Shown here: one piece after another, positions 1 to 6,731 of the stretch
Layout: each line of letters opens with the position of its first letter
Numbering within the stretch: position 1 is the first letter of the stretch
Origin: JAAXZI01 sp045863575
Lineage (GTDB): Bacteria > Planctomycetota > Phycisphaerae > UBA1845 > PWPN01
Direction of reading: 5' to 3'
Assembly: GCA_045863575.1 (NCBI GenBank)
Contig: BTUC01000046.1
Coordinates: 1 to 24,740, forward strand
DNA length: 24,740 bases
Notes under the pieces: model-generated
What the model was told of the DNA's origin: nothing
Seen by the model: the letters and a program-made list of their open reading frames with translations, nothing else
Databases searched by the model: none
Position numbers and translations under genes: made by a program

Positions 1-929
1 TGAAGAAGGGCACAAACCGAGTACTCAAGAACGGCAATGCGGTCGGCCTGGTGGCCAAGGAGATGATCGGCAAGACGCCGGGCACCATCACGGCCGTCCG
101 CCCTCTTCAGGACGGGGTCATCGCCGATTTCGACATCACCGAAGCCATGATCGGCTACTTCATCCGGAAAGTGCACGGCCGACGTTCGTTCGTCATGCCC
201 CGGGTGGTGATTGCGGTGCCGTCGGGAATCACGGCCGTCGAGAGGCGGGCCGTCTACAACTCAGCCGAGCGCGCCGGAGCCCGGCGAGTCTATACGGTGC
301 CTGAGCCGATGGCTGCGGCCATCGGCGCCGGGCTGCCGGTGGCCGAACCCCGGGCCTCCATGATCATCGACATCGGCGGCGGGACCACGGAGGTTGCGAT
401 CCTCTCGCTGGCGGATGTCAGCGTGTGCGAATCGCTGCGCGTGGCCGGCGACGACATGGATGAGAGCATCATCAACTACATGAAGAGGACCTATAACCTG
501 ATGATCGGTCCCCAGACGGCCGAGCAGATCAAGATCCAGATTGGATCGGCGGCCGAACTGGAGAATGAACTCACCATGGAGGTGAGAGGCCGAGACATGA
601 TCAGCGGTCTGCCACGCAAGACCGTGATCAGCAGCGAAGAGGTCCGTGAGGCACTCAAGGAGCCGGTAGGCCTGATCGTCGAAGCGGTGGTCCGCGTCCT
701 GGAGAAGGCGGAGCCCGAGCTCGCCGCCGACCTCGTGGAGGACGGCATCTGGGTGGCTGGCGGTGGTGCGTTGCTGCGGGGCTTCGATACGGTATTGAGC
801 CAGACCACCGGTCTGAAGTCCCGGATTGCCGAGGACCCATTGACCTGCGTGGCTCGGGGCACCAGCATATTCCTCGAGCACTTGAACGAGTGGGCCGATA
901 CGATGGACTCAGACCAGGATGACGTCTGA
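1..929 (+). CDS. mreB: Rod-shape determining actin-like ATPase MreB (5' truncated)
   Basis: MreB is the bacterial actin homologue that polymerises under the inner membrane and directs lateral-wall synthesis by the Rod complex. The frame is open to the left edge: codons from position 3 read KKGTNRVLKNGNAVGL before the first possible start (GTG at 51), so the gene begins outside the window and only about 309 of the usual 340 or so residues are visible. Visible family signatures include AKEMIGKTPG, then VIAVPSGITAVERRAV, the phosphate-binding motif DIGGGTTEVAIL (from about position 369), and a C-terminal adenosine-site motif GIWVAGGGALLRG. The ATPase phosphate-1 loop lies upstream and is not seen. 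mreC starts 15 bp downstream, so the two are almost certainly co-transcribed. The C-terminus is Asp-rich (DTMDSDQDDV). Identity is very secure. Confidence 0.96.
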   Translation, partial: KKGTNRVLKNGNAVGLVAKEMIGKTPGTITAVRPLQDGVIADFDITEAMIGYFIRKVHGRRSFVMPRVVIAVPSGITAVERRAVYNSAERAGARRVYTVPEPMAAAIGAGLPVAEPRASMIIDIGGGTTEVAILSLADVSVCESLRVAGDDMDESIINYMKRTYNLMIGPQTAEQIKIQIGSAAELENELTMEVRGRDMISGLPRKTVISSEEVREALKEPVGLIVEAVVRVLEKAEPELAADLVEDGIWVAGGGALLRGFDTVLSQTTGLKSRIAEDPLTCVARGTSIFLEHLNEWADTMDSDQDDV

Positions 930-944
930 GCGGGGAAGGCGGGC

Positions 945-1928
945 ATGAGGCGGATTCGAGCACCATCCCGACCGGCCGTGTTTGCGATCCTGATGATCGC
1001 GTCCGCCGGACTGATTCTCGTGCCGCGAGACACGCTGCTGCCGTTGCGCAACGTGTTGCGCCTGCTGGCCCTGCCGCAGTTGATCGCCACCCAGGCCGCC
1101 GGTGGCCTGGCCGAACCGCTGCGGAACCTGGGCACGCCCGCCATTTCCGGCGAGCAGCACGCCACCCTGCTCAAGGAAAAAGAAGCGCTCGAAAACGAGA
1201 ACATCTCTCTGCGGCTGAAGCTGGCCGAACTCGAGGCCCGGATCGACGAACTGGCCATGGTGCGGCAGCGGGGCTTCCCCACCGACGCGGCGCTGGTTCC
1301 CGCCAAGGTCGTGGCCCTCGACGCGCTGGCCTCTCGCGGTTCACTGCTGCTGGACAAGGGCAGCAGCCATAACGTGCGATCAGGAGACTGGGTGACCTCA
1401 CGTTTGTTCGTGGACGCGGGCACCAACGACGGCGCCCGCCCGGGCGCCGGGGTCCTGGCCCGCGAATCGCTCATTGGCTGGGTCGAGGAGTCTGAGTACT
1501 TCACGTCGCGTGTGGTTCTGCTCAGCGACCGCAGCACCAACCGCCCCACCTCGGTGCACATCACGCGTCATGACCCGGCTCGCAACACGTGGCAAGTGGT
1601 CACGGTCGGGAACAAGCCGGCCCTTTTCTCGCTGTACGGCGCAGGTCGGGGCCTCATGAAAATCGTGGAAATCGACGCGCGGGGCGTGGACCAGGGTCTG
1701 ATCCGGGCGGGCGATCTGGTCACGTCTGATCCGAGAGATCCTCGGTTGCCGGTTGCGATGGTGATCGGCCGGATCTCCCGGCTCGAGCGCGTCCGCACGG
1801 ACAAGAAGAAGCCGCTGTACTACGTGGCGGAGGTCGAGCACCGTTACGATCCGCGACTGCTTTCGGAGGTCTACATCGCTGATTTGTCGCGGCAGATCAA
1901 ACAGCAGGGAGGGGGGGGAAAGCCATGA
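945..1928 (+). CDS. mreC: Rod-shape determining protein MreC
   Basis: MreC is a bitopic inner-membrane protein that links cytoplasmic MreB to the periplasmic wall-synthesis enzymes. The 327-aa product has a short basic N-terminus (MRRIRAPSRP), one membrane segment at about residues 11-27, a coiled-coil stretch at about 68-108 rich in Leu/Glu/Lys (LLKEKEALENENISLRLKLA), and the double beta-barrel core with typical motifs such as VVLLSDRSTNRPTSVH and LVTSDPRDPRLPVAMVIGRI. The start follows a purine-rich GGGGAAGGCGGGC and lies 15 bp after mreB. Its TGA overlaps the next ATG (ATGA), implying translational coupling. The expected follow-on gene mreD is absent here. Length and domain order are normal for the family. 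Confidence 0.93.
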   Translation: MRRIRAPSRPAVFAILMIASAGLILVPRDTLLPLRNVLRLLALPQLIATQAAGGLAEPLRNLGTPAISGEQHATLLKEKEALENENISLRLKLAELEARIDELAMVRQRGFPTDAALVPAKVVALDALASRGSLLLDKGSSHNVRSGDWVTSRLFVDAGTNDGARPGAGVLARESLIGWVEESEYFTSRVVLLSDRSTNRPTSVHITRHDPARNTWQVVTVGNKPALFSLYGAGRGLMKIVEIDARGVDQGLIRAGDLVTSDPRDPRLPVAMVIGRISRLERVRTDKKKPLYYVAEVEHRYDPRLLSEVYIADLSRQIKQQGGGGKP

Positions 1929-2722
1929 AAGATCTGGCCCATATCCTGGATGGCTGGCCGGTGGGCCACGGCGAGCCGCGCGTGCGGAAGTTCACCGCCG
2001 GTGACGGCACGAGCTTTCTCCAGGTACGCGTGGACCTGGGGGTGCTGCAACTGGCCGTTGACGGCCGGCCGGACGGCGACCAACCCCATGGCTATGATTC
2101 CATGCTTGAGTGTTTGGCGGACCAGGTCCGCCAGTACAAGCATCCGCTCAACATCTCCCCCACCGAGTGGCAGGCGCTGATGCGCGAGGTGCTCCAGTTC
2201 TACCGTCGCCGGGTAACCCTGATGACCCTGGCCCAGCAGGCCCAGGAGGAAAACGACCTGGAAGAGGCTGCCGCCTGCTATGTGCGTGCAATTCGCGACG
2301 CCAACCACAACCTGGCCATACTCGATTTCCTTCGGGATAGCTGCACGGGCGTGGAAGATCTGGATGACCAGGAGAGCTATCGACCTTACATTCTGATGCA
2401 CCGGGCCATGTGTGAGGCGCAGCACGCACTGCTGGAACAGGATCCGGACGAGGCCATCGAAGCGCTCAAGGCGGGCATTGCGGCGATCAAAGGATGCAGC
2501 CAAACGGTGGCTGTTTCGGAGGATGGCGAATCCGAGAGGATGGACGTCCGGCCATTCGTGGCCGAACTGCGCCGCATGGAGAAACGCGTCCGCAAGCAGT
2601 ACAGCCGTCGCCGCACGGTGCGGGAACAACTGGAGGACGCTCTGGCCCACGAAGATTACGAGCGGGCCGCCAAGCTGCGCGATTTCCTTGCCGAGCAGGG
2701 ACGCAGGCACAAGCGGGTGTAG
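1925..2722 (+). CDS. UVR-motif protein with TPR-like helical region
   Basis: A 265-aa soluble protein whose ATG overlaps the mreC stop by 4 nt, with a strong AG-rich ribosome site (GGGAGGGGGGG) just upstream. The N-terminal 70 residues contain VRVDLGVLQLAVDGRPDG, which I associate with planctomycete proteins annotated as UvrB/UvrC-motif-containing. Residues about 70-195 are helical and TPR-like (QEENDLEEAAACYVRAI; EQDPDEAIEALKAGI). The C-terminus (about 213-260) is a UVR motif: LRRMEKRVRKQYSRRRTVREQ followed by LEDALAHEDYERAAKLRDFL. UVR motifs mediate protein-protein contacts in UvrB, UvrC and McsA. There are no nuclease or helicase motifs, so a direct repair role is not supported. Its position in the mreBC operon hints at a cell-envelope or growth-coupled role, which is inference only. 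Confidence 0.85.
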   Translation: MKDLAHILDGWPVGHGEPRVRKFTAGDGTSFLQVRVDLGVLQLAVDGRPDGDQPHGYDSMLECLADQVRQYKHPLNISPTEWQALMREVLQFYRRRVTLMTLAQQAQEENDLEEAAACYVRAIRDANHNLAILDFLRDSCTGVEDLDDQESYRPYILMHRAMCEAQHALLEQDPDEAIEALKAGIAAIKGCSQTVAVSEDGESERMDVRPFVAELRRMEKRVRKQYSRRRTVREQLEDALAHEDYERAAKLRDFLAEQGRRHKRV

Positions 2723-2752
2723 TGCCTTCTCCTGTCAACCGCTTCCCCGCTC

Positions 2753-2822
2753 TGTAGCGGGCGGCGCCCCTGACGGCCGTTGGACCCCCAAGAAACGGCC
2801 GGCAGGGACGCCGGCCGCTACA
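2753..2822. repeat. 70-bp palindromic element (30-bp imperfect inverted repeat)
   Basis: The left arm (2753-2782) begins tgtagcgggcggcgcccctg and the right arm (2793-2822) ends with its near-exact complement; about 26 of 30 positions pair, around a short loop. It sits between the convergent stops of the UVR gene (2722) and glyA (2897). It could act as a bidirectional terminator, but there is no T-tract on either side, and its outer tgtagcgg ends look more like a dispersed REP/MITE-type element. Copy number elsewhere in the genome cannot be judged here. Confidence 0.8.
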
Positions 2823-2870
2823 ATTCGCCATACGCACGGGCACAGTGATTCGTCGTACGCACAGGCGCAG
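2823..2870. repeat. Imperfect 23-bp tandem direct repeat
   Basis: Two copies abut the palindromic element: 2823-2845 (attcgccatacgcacgggca...) and 2848-2870 (attcgtcgtacgcacaggcg...). They match at 19 of 23 positions; all four differences are transitions. The unit period is 25 bp. Function unknown; it may be part of the same mobile or repeat element. Confidence 0.6.
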
Positions 2871-2896
2871 CTTGGCACGCCGGGCCGGACAGCTCG

Positions 2897-4156
2897 TCAC
2901 GCTGGCAACGGGAACCGCTCACAAATCTCGCGTACGCGAGCTTCGACAGAAGCGACAACGGCCTCGGAACCCTGGCCGGCGAGCACGTCGTGGATGAGGG
3001 CCGCAATTACCGGCATCTGGTCCGGGCCCAGGCCCCGCGTGCTGACGGCCGGTGTCCCAATCCGTAGACCGGATGTTTCCGTCGGCTTGCGTTCATCGAA
3101 CGGAATCATGTTCTTGTTGACGATCAAACCCGCACGCTCCAGCCAGCCCTCGGCCTGCTTGCCGGTCACGTCCGCGTGCGCCGGACGGAGATCCACCAGC
3201 ATCAGGTGGTTGTCCGTCCCGCCGGAAACGAGGCGATAGCCGTGGCCCTGAAGGGCCTTGGACAGCGACTGGGCATTATCCAGAATCCGCTGCTGGTAAG
3301 TTTTGAATTCGGGGCGCAACGCTTCGCCGAAGGCCACCGCCTTACCCGCGATCACGTGCATGAGCGGACCACCCTGGATCCCGGGGAAAATGCGGGAATC
3401 GACCGCCTTGGCGTGCTGGGCCTTGCACATGATCATGCCCGATCGCGGACCGCGCAGCGTTTTGTGTGTGGTGGTGGTGACGAAATCGGCATGCGGCACC
3501 GGCGAAGGGTGCAAGCCGACGGCCACCATGCCGGCAATGTGAGCGATATCCACCATCAGGTACGCGCCGGCCTCCCTGGCCACTTCCGCGAAGCCCGCAA
3601 AATCGATGATCCGCGGGTAGGCCGATGCGCCGGTCACGATCATGCGCGGCTTGTGCTCCCTGGCCAGCCGCCGCACCTCGTCGAGCTCGATGCGCTCGGT
3701 CTGCCGACCGACGCCATAATGCACCACGCTGTACAGCCGCCCACTGAAGTTGGTCTTCATCCCATGGGTCAGGTGACCCCCATGGGCCAGGTCGAGGGAG
3801 AGGATGGTGTCGCCCGGCTCGAGGACGGCCATGTAGACGGCCATATTGGCTTGACTGCCGGAATGCGGCTGAACGTTGACGTGTTCGCATCCGAACAGCG
3901 CCCGGGCGCGCTCGCGGGCGAGTTCTTCCGCCTGGTCGACGAACTGGCAGCCTCCGTAGTATCGCTTTCCCGGGTATCCCTCGGCATACTTGTTGGTCAG
4001 GACCGATCCGACCGCTTCCAGAACCGCCCTGGAAACGTGGTTCTCGGATGCGATCAGCTCCAGCGTGCCCGCCTGCCGACGGCCCTCGGCCACAAGAATG
4101 CGGAAAACCTCCGGGTCGCGTTCCTGGATGGTGGGATAGTGTTCCATCGATGCCAT
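2897..4156 (-). CDS. glyA: Serine hydroxymethyltransferase
   Basis: A PLP-dependent cytosolic enzyme that interconverts serine and glycine while charging tetrahydrofolate with a one-carbon unit. The 419-aa product has all family landmarks: LELIASENHVS, TNKYAEGYPGKRYYGGC, QPHSGSQANMAVY, DIAHIAGMVAVG, the PLP-lysine motif TTTTHKTLRGPR (Lys at about residue 232), and the C-terminal GLRIGTPAVSTRG. The open frame reaches a TTG at 4159, but I place the start at ATG 4156, 8 nt after an AGAGGT ribosome site (4165-4170). It is monocistronic, convergent with the mre operon and divergent from the secreted-protein block. A palindrome (4218-4236) covers its likely -10 region. No truncation or missing catalytic residue was noticed. 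Confidence 0.97.
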   Translation of the reverse strand: MASMEHYPTIQERDPEVFRILVAEGRRQAGTLELIASENHVSRAVLEAVGSVLTNKYAEGYPGKRYYGGCQFVDQAEELARERARALFGCEHVNVQPHSGSQANMAVYMAVLEPGDTILSLDLAHGGHLTHGMKTNFSGRLYSVVHYGVGRQTERIELDEVRRLAREHKPRMIVTGASAYPRIIDFAGFAEVAREAGAYLMVDIAHIAGMVAVGLHPSPVPHADFVTTTTHKTLRGPRSGMIMCKAQHAKAVDSRIFPGIQGGPLMHVIAGKAVAFGEALRPEFKTYQQRILDNAQSLSKALQGHGYRLVSGGTDNHLMLVDLRPAHADVTGKQAEGWLERAGLIVNKNMIPFDERKPTETSGLRIGTPAVSTRGLGPDQMPVIAALIHDVLAGQGSEAVVASVEARVREICERFPLPA

Positions 4157-4217
4157 CAACGAATACCTCTGCCTGATGAATGGGAATGCCGCGATTGCGG
4201 GCCGTGGGTCAAATTCT

Positions 4218-4236
4218 GCCGCTAAGTCTTAGCGGC
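4218..4236. promoter_or_regulatory. Perfect 19-bp odd-centred palindrome (candidate operator)
   Basis: The sequence gccgctaagtcttagcggc has two perfect 9-bp arms around a single central T. A one-base centre cannot form a tight RNA loop without opening several pairs, so a site for a homodimeric DNA-binding protein fits better than a terminator. It lies 62 bp upstream of the glyA start and overlaps the candidate -10. The regulator is unknown. Confidence 0.55.
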
Positions 4237-4254
4237 GCAGGGGATAAAAATCAA
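4226..4254 (-). promoter_or_regulatory. Candidate glyA promoter
   Basis: On the minus strand, TTGATT (4249-4254) and TAAGAC (4226-4231) are separated by 17 bp. The -35 is a fair match and the -10 a weak one (3 of 6) to the sigma-70 consensus. The start of transcription would lie near 4219, giving a leader of about 60 nt. The palindrome covers the -10 and part of the spacer. Confidence 0.3.
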
Positions 4255-4462
4255 ACTCGTGGAAAACTGGATGCAGCTTGAATTTTTTCTTGCCAATCGT
4301 CCGCTCAACCGCTAACCTGATCGCGGGAAAGAGGTTCTCCGGGAGGGCGTGGTGGCCCCGGCGTTACCTGCGCGGCGCCAACCATTTCTCTTGGGGCCCC
4401 CCTCGAAGGCAGATGGCGCAGACCGAGTCTCACCAGGTTAGAGAAGTTCCAGTACATCCGCA

Positions 4463-6667
4463 ATGGGCAAGTTGACGGCACGCTATTGGCTGGTGCTGGT
4501 ACCCGCCTTCATGAGCTCAGCGGGAGGGGTAGAGCGCGCCGACGCCGCCGGGCCGCAGGCCGCTGGTGCAACCGGCGAACGGACCTGGGAATGCATCCCC
4601 AGCGTCATACGGGCAGACGGCATCGACGCATTCGTGCTGGAGGTAGGCACATCTCTGAATGGGGGGCGGGTGATTCTGGATCGGGTGTCCGCTCGACTTT
4701 TGCCACCGCAGCCTCCACCGTTTGCCCTCGTCGACGACGGAACCGGGATGGATCGGTTAGCTGGTGACGGCATATACACGGCCGGTCTGTTCCGCTATCG
4801 CGCCGGCGCACCGATGCCGACGCACTTCTGGAACGATGCGAACAGCCCGTCTGGACTGGATATTATTGAAGTCGGTAACGTGACCATCGAACCCACTTAT
4901 GGCTCCCCGACAAAATTCCTCCTCGGCCCCTCGATAGGAATACTGCGGCCCGATATTCCCGCGCTGCGATCCGACCCGCTTTCGGACACTGTGGCCGTGA
5001 CGCGCCATTTGATCAACATCCGCAACGACACTCGGGAAACGCAGCGTGCATTGCGCGATCTGCCCGACGACTTGCCCGCCCTGACCCGGCAGATTTACGA
5101 TCTGCTGCCCGACACGCCCCAGTTCCTCATCTTCTTCTCCACGCACAAATTGGAGACTCCGTCGGCGGCCGTCAACTTCGCCGCCGGCAAGTACCGGACT
5201 GTCCGGGTCGATTCCACGGGAACCGGCCGTGTCCCCCAGGACGACGGTGCCCTCTACGGCAGCGGCAGCGCCCTCATGGGCATCATACTGCTCGACGCGG
5301 GGAAAAGGGGTCTGTACGCGGGCAACGTCACCCACGAGATCATGCACCAATGGGGTGTGTACTTCGATCCGGTGCTGGGACTCAACGACGCGGAAGGACA
5401 TTTCAAGGCACGCAGCAACGTCGGCAGCCTGCTCGGGGGACAGCAGTGGGAGCCCCATTCCACGGGTTATTTCCTGCTGTCGTGCGACAAGGGACGCAAT
5501 GGCGCCTACCGCGCCTCGCCAATGGACCGGTATCTCATGGGCCTGACCGGTGCACATGAAGTCCCCGACGTCTGGCTGTATAGCCCGGGTAACGATCTGC
5601 CGCTGGAGCGTTGTGGCGAGGCCATCCAGGATGTGACCTCGGTGGTCTGGATGGGCGATCTGCTGGCCGCCTACGGGCCTCGTCTTCCGGGGCCGGACGC
5701 ATCCCGGCGGCAGTTCCGCCTGGCATTCGTTGCCGAAAGCCACGGCCGGATGCTCACCGCCACCGAGTTGGCCTGGTACGACCTGCTCGCAGAGCACTAC
5801 ACCCACCCTGTCCCCCCCGGCGCCCCCGATCCCTATGTTGGATTCAACTGGGCTTCTATTCGACGCTTTTTCGGTGAGGATACCACCTGGAGCAGTTTCA
5901 TCCACCGGGGTCACGACTTCGACGCCGACTTCGACGTGGACGCGAAGGACTTCGCCCACTTGCGGGCCTGCCTGACCGGGCCCGGGCCGGCAGAACTGCC
6001 CGAAGACTGCCGCGACGCCGATCTGGACCACGACCGTGATGTGGACGAGTTGGACGACTACCTGCTGACCCTCTGCGAGAGCGGCCCCAACGTGCCCTTC
6101 AACCCCGGCTGTCGCGAGTGGCAGGATCCGCCGAGACTCATGTGGGCGGTTTCCAGAAAGATGCACGGTCCGGGGAGGATTTTTGACCTGCCGTTGCTTC
6201 TGAGTGGGAGTGGATTCTCCGTGGAGCCCCGTCAAGACGGCCCCACATCGCTGCTTTTCAAGTTCAACCGGCCGCTGGTACCCAGCGACGGCGTCTGGGA
6301 CACTGAGCTCTCCATCTCCGCGGGCCGGCTGACGGCTTTGGCCGCCGTGTCGGATACGGTAGTCGTCGAACTCGCAGATGTGCCCGACAGTCATTGCCTG
6401 AAGGCCTCCTTCGCGGGGCTGGTCGATCACAAGGGGGTTCCTCTTCAGGGTGATACCGGCGTCCGATTCGGCGTGCTCCTGGGCGACGTGAACGGCGATG
6501 GGCAAGTCGCCAGCGGCGACATCAGCCTCAGTCGAGGAGCTTCGGGGCAGATCGTCGGTGCGCAGAACTTCCGACTCGACATCAACCTGGATGGCGTCCT
6601 GGCCAGTGGAGACATCTCCCAGGTCAAGAAGCAATCAGGAAGATTTGTCTCCTGCCCACCCCGTTGA
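4463..6667 (+). CDS. Secreted putative HExxH metallopeptidase with dockerin-like modules
   Basis: A 734-aa protein with an N-terminal signal peptide (hydrophobic YWLVLVPAFM; cleavage perhaps after ADA near residue 29). The central region carries a zinc-protease motif VTHEIMHQWG (His291, Glu292, His295) and, about 55 residues on, SPMDRYLMGLTGAHEVPDVWL-type sequence (about residue 352 onward). The YLMGL motif recurs in predicted bacterial metallopeptidases with this HExxH context. Residues about 484-560 hold a paired Asp-rich motif (DFDADFDVDAKDF and DLDHDRDVDELDDY with flanking Cys). The C-terminus (about 674-734) is a type-I dockerin-like pair (GDVNGDGQVASGDIS; DINLDGVLASGDIS), preceded by a beta-sandwich-like segment. 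The third zinc ligand is not obvious, so peptidase activity is inferred. No good Shine-Dalgarno is visible. Start chosen as the first ATG giving a signal peptide. Confidence 0.8.
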   Translation: MGKLTARYWLVLVPAFMSSAGGVERADAAGPQAAGATGERTWECIPSVIRADGIDAFVLEVGTSLNGGRVILDRVSARLLPPQPPPFALVDDGTGMDRLAGDGIYTAGLFRYRAGAPMPTHFWNDANSPSGLDIIEVGNVTIEPTYGSPTKFLLGPSIGILRPDIPALRSDPLSDTVAVTRHLINIRNDTRETQRALRDLPDDLPALTRQIYDLLPDTPQFLIFFSTHKLETPSAAVNFAAGKYRTVRVDSTGTGRVPQDDGALYGSGSALMGIILLDAGKRGLYAGNVTHEIMHQWGVYFDPVLGLNDAEGHFKARSNVGSLLGGQQWEPHSTGYFLLSCDKGRNGAYRASPMDRYLMGLTGAHEVPDVWLYSPGNDLPLERCGEAIQDVTSVVWMGDLLAAYGPRLPGPDASRRQFRLAFVAESHGRMLTATELAWYDLLAEHYTHPVPPGAPDPYVGFNWASIRRFFGEDTTWSSFIHRGHDFDADFDVDAKDFAHLRACLTGPGPAELPEDCRDADLDHDRDVDELDDYLLTLCESGPNVPFNPGCREWQDPPRLMWAVSRKMHGPGRIFDLPLLLSGSGFSVEPRQDGPTSLLFKFNRPLVPSDGVWDTELSISAGRLTALAAVSDTVVVELADVPDSHCLKASFAGLVDHKGVPLQGDTGVRFGVLLGDVNGDGQVASGDISLSRGASGQIVGAQNFRLDINLDGVLASGDISQVKKQSGRFVSCPPR

Positions 6668-6731
6668 CAGCTCCCCGCCCCGCCCCCAGAATCGCCCGCG
6701 ACTCGTGGTTCTGAATCTTGAGGATTAACGC

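Larger units (their letters stand above)
4157..4462. other. Divergent intergenic region between glyA and the metallopeptidase gene
   Basis: About 306 bp without a convincing gene. It contains the glyA ribosome site, a 19-bp perfect palindrome and a candidate glyA promoter. It also has an AT-rich patch (about 4241-4293, with a T6 run) unlike the GC-rich surroundings, which could hold the divergent promoters. The stretch 4300-4462 shows no clear Shine-Dalgarno for the gene starting at 4463 (only a weak gagaag, about 16 nt upstream) and no RNA gene that I can recognise. Confidence 0.6.

Noticed and set aside
4278..4475. 65-codon open frame before the metallopeptidase gene
   Set aside because: Begins with TTG, has no ribosome site, no hydrophobic or domain pattern, and overlaps the next start.
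4757..6634. 625-codon open frame antisense to the metallopeptidase gene
   Set aside because: No domain or ribosome site; the sense product has signal peptide, HExxH and dockerin-like motifs.
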